64,000 nucleotides of DNA, taken from contig OY747704.1 in NCBI GenBank assembly GCA_963556495.2, positions 9,896,501 through 9,960,500 of the forward strand. The letters run 5' to 3'. The translations under genes were made by a program, and so were the position numbers. Positions 1 to 10,514 of this stretch are shown one piece after another. The notes under the pieces were generated by a model. It was not told where the DNA came from. It saw only the letters and a list, made by a program, of their open reading frames with translations, and did not search any database. Source of the DNA: Valencia hispanica (lineage: Eukaryota; Chordata; Actinopteri; Cyprinodontiformes; Valenciidae). How positions within the stretch are numbered: position 1 is the stretch's first letter; every line of letters begins with the position of its first letter.

Positions 1-93
1 CCAGATGGCAGTGAAAACCCAATAGCGTTTGCTTCCAGGATGCTGACAGTAGCCGAAAAAAACTACTCATAGATAGAAAAAGAAGCTTTAGGC
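1..93 (+). pseudogene. Ty3/gypsy pol, start of RNase H (first piece)
   Basis: Read in frame, these bases give the usual opening of the gypsy RNase H domain (an aspartate in DGSENPIAFASR, then EKNYS and IEKEAL). One in-frame TAG follows the NYS residues. The gene continues at 10515, because the same 15 bases (79-93) recur at 10515-10529 and the reading frame resumes there with KEALGLVFGAMKFHKY. The reverse transcriptase that should precede this piece lies outside the window. Family assignment is secure from the combined pieces; this fragment alone is short. Confidence 0.8.
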
Positions 94-2087
94 AGGGATG
101 TCCTCTCTCTCCCTCCCTGTAGGGACTTTGGGGTGGGCACACTTTTCGGCATCCAGAGTGGGAGCTGTTCACTCAGCTTCACCTCTGGTGCCAGTGCCCA
201 CTGTTAAACCACATATAGACACTGAGGGCTCGGGGTGGGGGTTGGAGGATGTGTGGCTGCCTTCCCCACATCCCACCCCTCTGTTTTAAATGCACATTAT
301 AACAACACGCATCAACACCATACTCGAGCGGGAAGATTGAGGCTAGGGGTCTTTTCACACCCCTGTTCGCTACGGGCCATCAGGGGTTGGGGTCCGGAGG
401 AGGAACCGGCGGTCTGGTTGGGGTCCTGGGCTGTCGGGCTGCTTTGCCACTGTGGGGCCCTTGGCGGTCTGCTTGTCTCCGTCCTAGAAGGTAGGGGGTC
501 CATCTCCCAGATACGGGGGCTGGTGGCTCTACTGGGTCATCAGTACCTGGACCTGGGAGCATAAAGTGTGTATGGGGTGTGTGAGTGAGGGTACAGCGTA
601 ATTTTTTTTGGGTGTCTTGGTGAGTCAGTGAGAATGTATGTGTTTAAGAGGGAGGGAATGTATGACTGTGTCTGTATGTCTTTGTCTACCTTTCAGGTTG
701 GATCTTGGTCTGCCCCCTCGCCTGGCGCACCTCAGGCCTTACACTTAAGGGGGGGCCTATTTCCCCTCCGTCACTCCCCGCCAGTGACGGGGGCCCCTGC
801 CTGCCGGTGCATCGGTGGTCAATCCGGTTCGGACCTGGTGCGTGCCTGGCCGGGCCTGGGGGGGCCGGTGTGTCGATCGGCCGATGCGCTGGGGCAATAT
901 CTTCCTTTGGTTGGTTGGGGCACCTCTTTTAGGGGTGCCAGGTTTGGGATTGTTGGGTGGTGCCTGCTCGGTGGCTCGGCGGGATGCGGATCCAGCGTCT
1001 CTGCTCGTTTGATCACCAGTTCTGTGCGCACCTTGCGTGGTCGGTTCATTGGCGGGTTGGACCGGCCCTCGTTGGTACCTGGTCTCGGCGCTCTGCGTTG
1101 CACGGGATCAGGACTCGGGAGCTGGTACAACTTGGTGTCCAGATGCTGGCTGAGCCCGGCCTGGGGATGCTGTCCGTCCCCTGCGGCTATCGGTGGGGCG
1201 CCCCGACATAGGGCAAGGGTGGGGCGCTGGGATGTTGGCGGTGGGGATTGGCCTAGGGTGGTGGCGGTGCGTGGCGGCCGGCCGCGGCCCCTGCAGTACC
1301 AGGGGCCCCTCGTCGGCCGGTCCCTTGTTGGGTCTCTGCTGGGGGGTGGGGTGCCCCTGGGCCCCGGCTCTCCCGGCGGGGCCCGTGGGCTCGTCACTGC
1401 TGACCCCCGGGCCCCTGCTTAGTAGCCGCTGGACGTTCCCCTGGGGTTCTCCTTTGCTCCACTCTTGGGGGATGCGGTCGGCCCCGCCTTTGGCTCTGGG
1501 GGTCCTTTGGACGTCTTTGCTCCGATCTCCTTCATGTCTGCATCGATTCCTGGGAGACGGATTGATGCCTGCACACACCAACTATCGAATACTCTTATGG
1601 AGAAACCTATGCACCAGCATGCTAACACACACACATAGATGTGGGGTCTCTGGTGTTTAAGGATATATTCTTGGGCTGAGGTTATCATTACTAGAGCTTG
1701 ATTAATTGGTACCATGAGTTTTTCTGTGACATTGTTGTTGTATTTTTATATCTATTGTTGTGTGATGTGGTTGTTCACAATGTTTGGTTTGTTTTGTTGA
1801 TGTTCCTTTTTCGTGTTTTGTTTTGTTTTTCCCCCTCTCTCTTCCGTCCTGTGGATATGGAGGCAGACTTCAATGTCTTCCTGTGTTTTCTTTGTTCCCC
1901 TTCCTCTCTTGTATTTTCATCTCACCCTCTCTCTTGACTTTTTGTTTCATACCTCTCTTCTTCATCTTCCTTCTTTCTTCTCCTTAATTTTCCATCTCCG
2001 TGTCTATAACATCAGGAAATAAAAAACCCAACAATTCATAATAAAGATTTTTCACACATATATCAAGTGGAGGACTATAGCAAAAGC
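94..2087 (+). other. GC-rich then T-rich non-coding body of the inserted retrotransposon
   Basis: The stretch 700-1500 is strongly G/C-rich and 1690-2000 is T-rich. Open frames exist on both strands in the G/C-rich part, including 628-1422 on plus and 819-1397 on minus. They overlap each other, carry no recognisable domain and are what high GC content produces by chance. An AATAAA at about 2038-2043 lies just upstream of the ERV. I read this as 3' untranslated sequence and assign no gene. Confidence 0.5.
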
Positions 2088-2466
2088 TGTTAGGTAAAAT
2101 AATAATGTTGTATTATTATTTTCTTAGGGTGTCTTTCTTTATTTCATAGTTCTAATGTACTTTTTAAATGTCATTTTGGTTTCAGTCACATGCTCCTTTG
2201 CATGACATCCTGTTCTTTTAATATGTTAATGAAGTGTGACTAAATAAAGAGAGACTGCAGAGGGGATGCTCTTTGAGACCAGAGTCTAGGACACTGGGAG
2301 GCTGAGAACAGACAGACACGGTTGGCTCATTCCTTATAGTATTTTCCTGGTCTCCCTCTGCAGAACTGATTATCCGCATCTACCTCTGCAGAGCTTATTG
2401 ACTCCATATTCTCTCCGACCCCTGTGTGTGATCCTTTCTAGGTCAACCACTATTTTTTACCTAACA
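2088..2466 (+). repeat. ERV 5' LTR
   Basis: This LTR pairs with 10013-10391 at the same length. It begins TGTTAGGTAAAA and ends with the inverted complement TTTTTTACCTAACA. An AATAAA lies at about 2244-2249. The left neighbour is the AAAGC target duplication and the right neighbour is a 3-base spacer before the primer site. Confidence 0.95.
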
Positions 2467-2469
2467 TCT

Positions 2470-2484
2470 TGGTGCCGTGACTCG
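2470..2484 (+). promoter_or_regulatory. tRNA-His-type primer binding site
   Basis: TGGTGCCGTGACTCG starts three bases after the 5' LTR. This matches the known primer site complementary to the 3' end of tRNA-His. The match holds for about 15 bases and then drifts. Confidence 0.85.
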
Positions 2485-2725
2485 ACGTACGGAGCACTCC
2501 CGCCGGTGGTCTCCGTCAAAGGGCTGTTCTTGACGTCCAGATCGCTGAATTGCTGCACTGGCCGGCTGCATAACTTCCACAAGGACCCCCTGCACGTGCT
2601 CCCGTGCGATCGATTCGGTTTGAATCAGGGTATATTCTGCTGTTTGGGCCTAAAGGACGCTTTAGCCTCTCTGATAAAATATCAGGTGTTGATCCTTAAG
2701 TGATTAATACGTTAATTACTACAGC

Positions 2726-2864
2726 AAAAGGGTGTAACGGTACAGGTTTGCGAAACCTGTCCACCTCGATAAAAGGGTGTAACGGACCAGGTTTGCGAAC
2801 CGGTCCACCTTGCTGGGAAACGGTTGTAACGGGTTAGGTTTGCGAGCCAATCCACCTCGCTGGG
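2726..2864 (+). repeat. Three tandem 45-47 bp repeats, each able to form a hairpin
   Basis: The units are 2726-2770, 2771-2817 and 2818-2864. Each contains a near-palindrome centred on the same TGCG/GCG loop (2739-2762, 2784-2806, 2831-2853). The stems differ in sequence between units but stay paired: for example the outer arm reads GGACC/GGTCC in unit 2 and GGGTT/AATCC in unit 3, on either side of the same bulged A. Paired changes on both sides argue for selection on RNA structure during the life of the virus. Confidence 0.75.
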
Positions 2865-3398
2865 AAATAAAGCACGCCAGTGTATGGGAGTAAAAGCACA
2901 AACAGCAGAATCAAAACAATATACCGCACCCCAGGTGGGTAGAGTAAGATAGGCACAGGACATAATCTTTATGTATACCAGTCCAACCTGAAACCTAACG
3001 GTGTTAACGTACTGTTTGACGTGCACTACAAGAGACGTTCTGTGCGGAATTATAGGTTACACAACACATCTTTAGATTAAGAAAGCCATAAGACGGCTCA
3101 ATCTAGTTGCACAAAAGAGACACTTAGAGTAAAAACTATTCGATCCAGTTTTAGCAGAATTTGATTACAATTAAAAATCGCAAATAAGTGACCAAAAAAT
3201 TATTTTAATTAATTAAAGAATAAATGACTAACTTTAACTCATCGACAGACTAATTTAATAGTTCTTGCTTTTTCATTCACCTTAATCTTAATATTAATAA
3301 TTGTCGTTATCCTCCTAGAACTATTTGGTATTCTAACACTAGACTTTACCAGTCCAATTAATAGAACCCATTAAGGGTTATATAAAAACAACGCAAAG

Positions 3399-4856
3399 AT
3401 GGGAAACAATGTTTCCACTGACAAATTAGAGGGAGATTCAAAGTATATGCATAAAAAGGACCCCGAAAATCTTCAGTTTCTGACAAAATGGCGCAAAAAG
3501 TATAAAGTAGACGGGAAACTTAAAGGAAATCAATGGAAAGAACTGGTATGTGTTCTCGAAGCAAAAACACTTATCGCTAAAGGTCAAAAGAAAAAACTTA
3601 AACAGACACAGTTAAAAATAGCACGTGTGTGGGCTGATGAAACAGAGAAAAGGAAGCAAAATATAAAAAACAGAAAAGAGAACAAAGGCTCTAAAGATGA
3701 GGCTTTTCTTATGAAAAAGCTCGGTGACGAACTCACACTGTGTCCTCCTCCTTATGCACCTCTACCTACAGCCCAGACAGACCCCCCTGGGGCTGTTGGA
3801 GGAGAACCTTATGCACCTCCACCAACACCCCCATCAGACTAGCCGGGGGCTGTAGGGGAAGGTCTATATCCTCCTGTTCCAAGAGATCAATTTGCAATTG
3901 AAGAAAAAACAGATGGTACCACAATAAAACAAAGACTTAGAATTACAAAGAAGTCAGGTCCAAAAGAATCTGAGGATAAGTCTTATGAGAGTGAACCAGA
4001 GGACTCAATAGATATAAACCCTTTGATTCAAGTACCATCTGCCGATGGCATGGTTTTTAGACCATGGTTACTTAAAGATGTTAAAGAGGTTTTAGAACAA
4101 ATCACTAGCCATAAGGAGGATCCAGAAAAATGGACAGAGGATATGGTTGATGTGGTCAAATTGTTACAATTTCAGAATGATTTCCAGGGAGCACTAAAGC
4201 AACAATTCGATGCAGTAGCGGATAAAGTTCGTGCATAGTTTAAAAAGAAACCAGATTATGGGCATATGGTCTCCATAAAACAGAAGCCTGGGGAAACTGT
4301 AGATGATTTTAAATACAGATACCAAAAAGAACATGATATCCATAGTGGCCTTACTAAAGAGGGTGGTGATGATACCCTATACATGCGGCATTTGTGTAAT
4401 GGTCTGCTACATAGTTTCCACCCCACTATCACTAATTGGATTAAAAATCACCTTCTGACATGGGAAACATGCGACCTTACTACCCTTATGGCCAATGCAC
4501 GTTTTGCAGAAGGTGTCATGGAAAGAAAGGGGAAGAAACCAAAACCTCCAGACTCCGACACACAGGTATTTCACACCCAGCTTGAAGACGATGAGGGGGA
4601 AGTTTATTATCAAAGTGACAACCACAACAAAGGAAGGGGGTTTAGACCACGAAGGAATACACATCATCACACACCCCAGGGTTCATGGAGACATCAAGGT
4701 GGCCACACTGCCCCCACGTGTTGGATCTGCGGGAAAGTAGGCCACATTTCAAATGAATGTAGCAGAGGCAGAGGGCGAGGAGGGGGCAGAGGGGGAGGTC
4801 AGATCCATACACAGGGTCCAACTGCCCCAGACCACTCGCGGTTCACACAGCAATGA
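3399..4856 (+). pseudogene. gag: ERV gag polyprotein, two in-frame stops
   Basis: The frame starts at an ATG followed by GNN, a myristoylation-type N-terminus for membrane targeting. A proline-rich stretch includes PPPY (about residue 120), a late-domain motif for ESCRT-mediated budding. A capsid-like segment follows, then one CCHC zinc knuckle of the form C-x2-C-x4-H-x4-C near 4718-4760 and an arginine/glycine-rich tail. Two TAG codons (3840-3842 and 4236-4238) break it in the same frame. The frame ends at a TGA (4854-4856), after which the protease continues without a frame change. One shared frame with a stop is the gag-pol arrangement of gamma- and epsilonretroviruses, which use stop readthrough. 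Confidence 0.88.
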
Positions 4857-5402
4857 GTAGATACTTTTACCGCCTCTAATGAGGTGGTGGATTGCTGTGG
4901 CGCCTGGGAATTACTTAATGTTCTGAAAGAGAAGCCTTACATAACACTTAAAATTAATGAACAAATGGTAGAGCTCCTTTGTGACACTGGAGCTTGCAGA
5001 ACAGTGATCTCCTCTGGCGTTAATCAGCCAGAATCTAAAGAAAGCATTTTGGTCAAATCAGCAGATGGTGCTACTACGCGCTCATTTTTATCTAAACCAG
5101 TGTTAATAACAGATCCAAAAAGTAGGTTTAGTTCTAAAAACTCAATAGTCATTTCACCACAATGTCCACTCAATTTGTTGGGCAGAGACTTAATGTCAGC
5201 CCTAAAAATCTCAATTATCCCAGTGGGAGACGGCATGAGAGCTGTGAGAACAGGAAATTATGACATTTACCTAAATACAACTAATAGAACACAGGGACTC
5301 GGTCTGTACTATTTTTTACGAGTTGAACCTAAAGAAAACCTTAAAGATACAACAACAATGATGGACACAGCTTTGCAGGTAGTTCCTGAAGCCGACAAAT
5401 AA
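4857..5402 (+). pseudogene. pro: ERV protease segment
   Basis: This aspartic protease region is in the gag frame immediately after the TGA. The active-site motif is LCDTGA (about 4981-4995). The conserved C-terminal motif LLGRDLM lies near 5178-5198. The domain matures the polyprotein into virion proteins. The frame runs open to a TAA at 5400-5402, which breaks continuity with pol although the frame does not change. Confidence 0.87.
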
Positions 5403-6934
5403 ATCATGCCTACATCACAGTTACATGTGACTATGGCTCTGAGGCCTGAACCTGATCCCAAGTTCCAAGACTATTTTATGCAACTCTCACCTGCTGTAGT
5501 GTTCACCTCACACATCATTACTGATGGAAAATCTGTTTCAGCTGCCTCAGTAACACTGTCTACCAGCCTTAAACCATTCTTCGATTTTCCTACAGATCCG
5601 CATATGTCCCCTGACAAAAAGCAGTACATCACGTTGGATTTGGAATATATGGTGCGAAAAGCAAATAACGCCACAGATTTTACAACTTTGCAAGAAAATA
5701 AAGAAGATCGTTGGCAATACAGTGAATCCACAGGTTTATATAGACTGCCCCTTATCATGCCACTCCACTGCACCACTCAAGTTGCACCACTAGAATGACC
5801 AGATGCAGAAACCATCTTATTGACTGAAGATGAAGAAAAGCAACTCAAAGAAATCCCTGACACACTATGGTCTAAAAGCCCCACTGATGTGGGCCTACTC
5901 TCATCCATTGGTCCCGTTCAAATAACTGCTAAATCACATTTTACACCCAGAGTGAGACAATACCCCCTCTCTGCGGAAGCAGAGTTAGGAATTCAACCAA
6001 TAATTCAGGAATTACTAACAACAGGTGTCATAAGAAAATGTCCTGATTCACCATGTAACACCCCAATCTGGCCAGTTAAAAAGGCTGATGGGAAAAGCTG
6101 GCTTATGGTTCAAGATTTGAGAATGGGGAATTCAGCTGTCCAGACCAGAGCTCCTAATGTGCTTGATCCACACACTCTGTTAAACTTTTTTGACTCCCAC
6201 TAGGAAGTTTTTCACAGTAGTGGAACTCAGTAATGCCTTTTTTAGCATTCCAGTGCACCTAGATTCAGAATTTTGGTTTGCTTTCACTTATAAATATGTA
6301 AAATACACATACAGCAGATTGCCACAGGGGTTTGCAGACAGTCCTACAATTTTTACAGAAGCAATTACCAACTGCCTGGCCAGTTTTGAATGTTCTAAAA
6401 ATACACAAATTCTTGTTTACGTAGATGATGTCCTGGTTGCATCAGATGACTATGAAAGCTGCTTACATGACTCTCTCTCCTTACTGCACCACCTGCATTC
6501 CACTGGAAATAAAGTCAGTAAAAACAAAATCCAGTGGCTAAAATCATCGGTTCAATACTTAGGACACACTCTGTCAGGAGAAGGCAGACAAGTCCAACCT
6601 GGAAGGAGAGAGGAAATTTTAAACACTCCTAAGCCCATGACAAAGAAACAAATGATGCAATTTCTGGGACTAGCTAATTATTGCAGGCAATATATACCTC
6701 ATTATGCAGAAAAAAACACAACCTCTTCTTGAGATGATCCATGGCCAGCAGATGGAGATGAAGGATACCTTAACTTGGTCAGCTAAAACAGAACAAGCTT
6801 TTACCACAATAAAACAGGACATCCATTCTAGCACTGTTTTAGTACTACCAGATTACTCCAAAATATTCACTCAAATGGTGGACTGCAAAAATGTTTTTTT
6901 GACTTCAGTTTTGCTGCTAAAACATTGGGGATAA
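5403..6934 (+). pseudogene. pol: ERV reverse transcriptase, frameshifted
   Basis: The segment carries in-frame stops at 5400-5402 and 5796-5798, then frame changes near 6200 and 6700. The polymerase begins around 5820 (finger region with GVIRKCPDSPCNTPIWPVKK). The palm shows YVDD at 6418-6429 with two catalytic aspartates. The first catalytic position, in the motif before NAFFSIPV, reads glutamate (GAA at 6223-6225) where the family has aspartate. The primer-grip and connection regions follow to 6934. The enzyme would copy genomic RNA to DNA. It cannot be made from this copy, and the D-to-E change would harm catalysis even in frame. Confidence 0.88.
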
Positions 6935-8011
6935 ACAACGTCCTGTTGCATTTTACTCTAAAAAATTAGACCAAGTTGCACAGGCCTTATCCAACTGTGT
7001 GCAAGCTATTGCTGCTGCAGCACTGGCTGTCGAAGCCTCAGCTGATGTAGTGCTATTCCACCCTCTCACGTTGTTGGTCCCCCACGCAGTAGATGTTTTA
7101 CTTCTACAAGGCAGATTAGGATTATTATCACCAGCGAGACATCTTAGTTACACTGGAATACTGATCTCACAACCTCATATTACCATACAGCGTTGCAACA
7201 CTTTAAATACAGCAACGCTTCTACCTACTGCAGATGACGGAGAACCACATAACTGTGTACAAGCTACAGAAAGATTACAACTACCTAGGCCTGATCTTAA
7301 AGATGTCCCACTACAAACAGGACTGGAATGGTTTGTAGATGGATCAAGCTCTAAAACTAAAACAGACTCTACTGAAACAGGTTATTCAATTGTACAACTT
7401 CCTGATGTGATTATAGAAGCCAAATCATTACCAAAACATTTTTCCGCTCAGGCCGCAGAAATAGTAGCTTTGACAACAGCATGTCAACTTGCAGAAGGCA
7501 AGGTGGTAACCATTCACACAGATAGCCAATATGCATTTTCTACCGTGCACTGTTTTGCTAAACAATGGGAAAGGAGAGGAATGGTCACCTCTACAGGAAA
7601 ACCTATAACCCACTCTCAATTACTGATAAAACTATTAGACGCAGTTATGTTACCAAAAGCTATTGCAATTTGTAAATGTCAAGCACACACCACAGGAAAA
7701 GACACAGTTTCCTGTGGCAACAGATTCGCAGATGAAATAGCAAAAGCAGCTGCACAAGGCAGTTTCGGTTCCTCTAATGCTTATACACAGACCACAGAAC
7801 AGGAACTTATAGATCAGACTGTTTTGAAAGACATGCAAACAAACGCTCCCTCTTCTGAAAAACAATTATGGAAAACAAAAGGTGCCATTCTAAACGAAAA
7901 TGGACTTTATGAAGTTCATAATAAACCCATCCTACCCAAATCACTGTTTAAAGCTGCTGTGCTTGTGAGCCATGGGCCTTGCCATGTCTCCACAGGGGGA
8001 TGGTATCAATA
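6935..8011 (+). pseudogene. pol: ERV RNase H and integrase N-terminus
   Basis: After another frame change the frame stays open to 8010-8012. The RNase H domain spans about 7320-7770 and all four acidic positions are visible: D in WFVDGSS, E in AAEIVAL, D in HTDSQYA and D in RFADEIA. It removes the RNA strand during reverse transcription. Downstream, around 7965, the HG-CH residues of the integrase HHCC zinc finger begin before the frame is lost. This is the best-preserved enzyme of the provirus. Confidence 0.87.
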
Positions 8012-8853
8012 ATACAGCAACACTTTACAACATACAACCTTGAAACATACTTAAAACATTTTTGCAAAACATGCCTAACATGTATCAAACACAACCCACA
8101 AGAGAATATGAGACCCAAGCGAGGCCAATTTCCTCAACCAGCCTACCCATTCCACACAATCCACATGGATTTCATTGAACTAACACAGAGGGGCTCATAC
8201 AAATATTGCTTAGTAATAATTGACGCTTTCTCCAAATGGGTAGAAATAATTCCCACTGCAAAGAATGATGCTCTAACAGTGGCAAAAGCACTATGTAAAA
8301 CTATCATTGCAAACCATGGTATTCCATCCAACTAAAAAATCATTGTGCCTATCACCCCCAAAGTGCAGGTTTAGTAGAAAGACATAATGGGACCATCAAA
8401 AGCAGACTCAGGAAATGCATGGCAGAGACTAGAAGACCATGGCCTGAGTGTTTGGACCTAGTAAAACTTTACATGAGAATCACGCCAACAAACCAAGGTT
8501 TAACACCTTTTGAAATCATTTATGGCAGACCTTACAGGTTACCTCTAGTTGCGCCTGATTTGCAAAAAGCAGACGAAGAACTCACATTAGCTGATTACAT
8601 GACGAAAATTATCCTAGCCAAGGAAGTGCAAAACTCACACAATCTGCCTATCTCTCCTTCTGTTTTGCAGGATCCTGAAAAGCCAATCAAACCTGGAGAC
8701 TGGGTATTCATCAAGGTGATTAAAAGGAAGAACTGGACGAGTCCCCGCTGGGAAGGACCTTTAGAAGTCCTGCTGACCACGCCCACGGCTGTGAATATCG
8801 CTGAGAGACCCTCGTGGATACACATCTCACACTGCAAATTGCAAAGCCAATAG
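7979..8853 (+). pseudogene. pol: ERV integrase, internal deletion
   Basis: The first part (to 8335) has the CKTC-x-C zinc ligands and the first catalytic aspartate in HMDFIEL. Near 8336 the sequence jumps directly to the [12 protein letters not shown] segment that contains the catalytic glutamate. The stretch with the second catalytic aspartate, roughly 25-30 codons, is missing and the frame shifts. From 8419 the C-terminal region is open to 8853 and carries a GDWVFIKV beta-barrel DNA-binding segment. Integrase joins viral DNA to the host genome. This copy is dead because of the deletion. Confidence 0.87.
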
Positions 8854-8951
8854 GGCCTCTGGTCTCAAACCCAGCAGAACAGCATCCCTGTCCCCTTAGC
8901 GGTCAAACCTCTGTTTTGGAGGGCTAGTCCCCTTATTTGCCTCTAGCCAAC

Positions 8952-9719
8952 ATGAAACTAGTTTGGCTCCCCTCCTGTCTGGCAGTTTGCCTGCTTCTAT
9001 TCCACTGCTTTTTCCTCACACCTGATGACGCCCAGACATCAAAGGAAAGAAGAGCTAAAATTCTAACCCACCATGCGTTCAAGAACACCTGGTACGAAAT
9101 AGTTAATTTGACTGCAAAACGTTTAGGTTTCAAAACTAGCTGTTATGTCTGTTCATGGATCCCACACCATTCTGAAGAAGTCTCATCGATGACTGCTGTC
9201 CCAACCACCTTAAATAATACCATATGTCTGCTATACAAATTTACTATAACAACTGTTGGAACAGACTGTTCTACCTTACCTCACTGCTGCACTGCTGAGA
9301 TGAAGACCATGCTGATGCAACATCGGGTAGCTCTGGACACTCTTTTTGCTTCTGAAGGTGGACTTTGTACTGTAATTGGTGAACACTGTTGTACTTACAT
9401 TCCTAGTACACATGATAATTGGACTCTCATTCATGACCGGGTGCAGGGATTAGCTGACTTTTTAGAATCACAGGAAAGCAGTAATGGACAATGGGATCTC
9501 ATGGGCTGGCTGACAACTGGCAGGTGGTATCAGGTTCTTTTAAAAATAGCTATGCCATTCATTGTAATTTTGATACTTTTCTGCGTTTTTGTTAGTTGTG
9601 TTCTCCCATGTATAAAACAAATGGTGAATAAGATGATAACTAACACAATGGTCCAATACTCTCTTCTTAATCAGAGGCTTGAAGATGAAGACAGAAATGA
9701 AGAAGAAGATGGGGTGTAA
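8952..9719 (+). CDS. env: Shortened ERV envelope, open reading frame of 255 codons
   Basis: I place the start at the ATG at 8952 (A at -3); the open frame extends 5 codons upstream without an ATG. Residues 1-28 form a hydrophobic signal peptide. CYVC (64-67) is a CXXC motif of the surface-subunit type. C139 and C146-C147 form the CX6CC motif of gamma-type transmembrane subunits, following a short immunosuppressive-domain-like helix. Residues about 196-221 form a membrane anchor, then an acidic cytoplasmic tail. N-glycosylation sequons are at N52, N88 and N156. Most of the receptor-binding surface subunit is absent and no furin-type basic cleavage site is visible, so an internal deletion has joined the two ends in frame. 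Family envelopes are usually at least twice as long. It is the only open viral gene here; function is unknown. Confidence 0.83.
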   Translation: MKLVWLPSCLAVCLLLFHCFFLTPDDAQTSKERRAKILTHHAFKNTWYEIVNLTAKRLGFKTSCYVCSWIPHHSEEVSSMTAVPTTLNNTICLLYKFTITTVGTDCSTLPHCCTAEMKTMLMQHRVALDTLFASEGGLCTVIGEHCCTYIPSTHDNWTLIHDRVQGLADFLESQESSNGQWDLMGWLTTGRWYQVLLKIAMPFIVILILFCVFVSCVLPCIKQMVNKMITNTMVQYSLLNQRLEDEDRNEEEDGV

Positions 9720-10012
9720 TTAACGTGTAAAAACCTTTTTATGATTCCATTAATCTAAACTACTGTTCAGGTAGCGATTAATTGGATGATGTCAAGGTGA
9801 AGCTCGCGTTAATATCTTTTTGAAATTGCTACGTACTTTTGCAATTTCTTTGTTGTATGTCTTTTTTTTTTATTTGGGATGCTACTTATTTTGCAACCTT
9901 TTGTTGTCTGGTTTTTATGATTCTTATATTTTTACATTATTGGAGTTGTTACCTATTTTACAACTTTTTGTTGTTCGTGATCACATTTAAAAACCACATT
10001 TCAGGGGGGAAA
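9720..10012 (+). promoter_or_regulatory. ERV 3' untranslated region and polypurine tract
   Basis: This T-rich, non-coding stretch ends in the purine run AGGGGGGAAA (about 10003-10012), which abuts the 3' LTR. By position it primes plus-strand DNA synthesis. Confidence 0.85.
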
Positions 10013-10391
10013 TGTTAGGTAAAATAATAATGTTGTATTATTATTTCCTTAGGGTGTCTTTCTTTATTTCATAGTTCTAATGTACTTTTTAAATGTCATT
10101 TTGGTTTCAGTCACATGCTCCTTTGCATGACATCCTGTTCTTTTAATATGTTAATGAAGTGTGACTAAATAAAGAGAGACTGCAAAGGGGATGCTCTTTG
10201 AGACCAGAGACTATGACAATGGGAGGCTGAGAACAGACAGACACGGTTGGCTCATTCCTTATAGTATTGTCCTGGTCTCCCTCTGCAGAACTGATTATCC
10301 GCATCTACCCCTGCAGTGCTTATTGACTCCATATTCTCTCCGACCCCTGTGTGTGATTCTTTCTAGGTCAACCACTATTTTTTACCTAACA
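10013..10391 (+). repeat. ERV 3' LTR
   Basis: It matches 2088-2466 over 379 bases with nine differences that I can count by eye. It is followed by the AAAGC target duplication. Confidence 0.95.
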
Positions 10392-10396
10392 AAAGC

Positions 10397-10514
10397 TTTA
10401 CTGCTCCGCTTGTGAAAGTAAATCTGTTGGGCTTCTACTTGGTACTCAGACACCAATTCTGAGCTCCACACTGCCAAACAGGACACGTAAAAAAAAAAAA
10501 AAAAGAAAAAAGAT
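10397..10514 (+). other. 3' end and A-rich tail of the outer retrotransposon
   Basis: The sequence continues the element interrupted at 2087 and runs into an A-rich tail ending at the 15-bp target duplication. No gene is present. Confidence 0.65.

Larger units (their letters stand above)
2467..3398 (+). other. ERV leader, non-coding
   Basis: The 932 bases between the 5' LTR and the gag ATG carry the primer site and the three hairpin repeats at 2726-2864. From about 3050 the leader is AT-rich. No open frame with a recognisable domain is present. By position it should hold the packaging and dimerisation signals of the genomic RNA; that role is inferred from location only. Confidence 0.7.
2088..10391 (+). 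mobile_element. Endogenous retrovirus (class I, gamma/epsilon-like), defective
   Basis: The provirus has two 379-bp LTRs, each starting TGTTAGG and ending CCTAACA, flanked by the 5-bp duplication AAAGC (2083-2087 and 10392-10396). A tRNA-His-type primer site follows the 5' LTR and a purine tract precedes the 3' LTR. Gag, protease, reverse transcriptase, RNase H, integrase and envelope occur in standard order. I count nine differences between the LTRs, about 2.4%, so insertion is not ancient. Gag and pol carry several stops, frameshifts and a deletion, while the shortened envelope frame is open. The tRNA-His site, single zinc knuckle and CX6CC envelope fit a class I retrovirus; walleye dermal sarcoma virus relatives in fish are a reasonable comparison, but I cannot run the phylogeny. 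Confidence 0.92.
94..10514 (+). mobile_element. Poly-A retrotransposon tail inserted in gypsy pol (itself split by an ERV)
   Basis: The insert lies between two copies of AAAGAAGCTTTAGGC (79-93 and 10515-10529). It ends in an A-rich tail (about 10489-10514), which is the signature of target-primed reverse transcription. The element is 94-2087 plus 10397-10514, about 2.1 kb; the rest is the ERV. No reverse transcriptase is visible in it, so it is a 5'-truncated LINE tail or a non-autonomous derivative carried by a LINE. I cannot name the family with confidence; an L1-like element is possible because of the poly-A tail and long duplication. Confidence 0.65.

Noticed and set aside
628..1422. A 264-codon plus-strand open frame and overlapping long minus-strand frames
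   Set aside because: The region is very GC-rich, frames are open on both strands at once, the peptide is low in complexity, and it lies inside a retrotransposon tail. No domain is recognisable.
2470..2484. tRNA-like sequence
   Set aside because: Only the 3'-end complement is present, as expected for a primer site. There is no cloverleaf or polymerase III box.
2726..2864. Regularly repeated palindromes as a CRISPR array
   Set aside because: Only three diverged units exist, without unique spacers, inside a retroviral leader in a eukaryotic genome.
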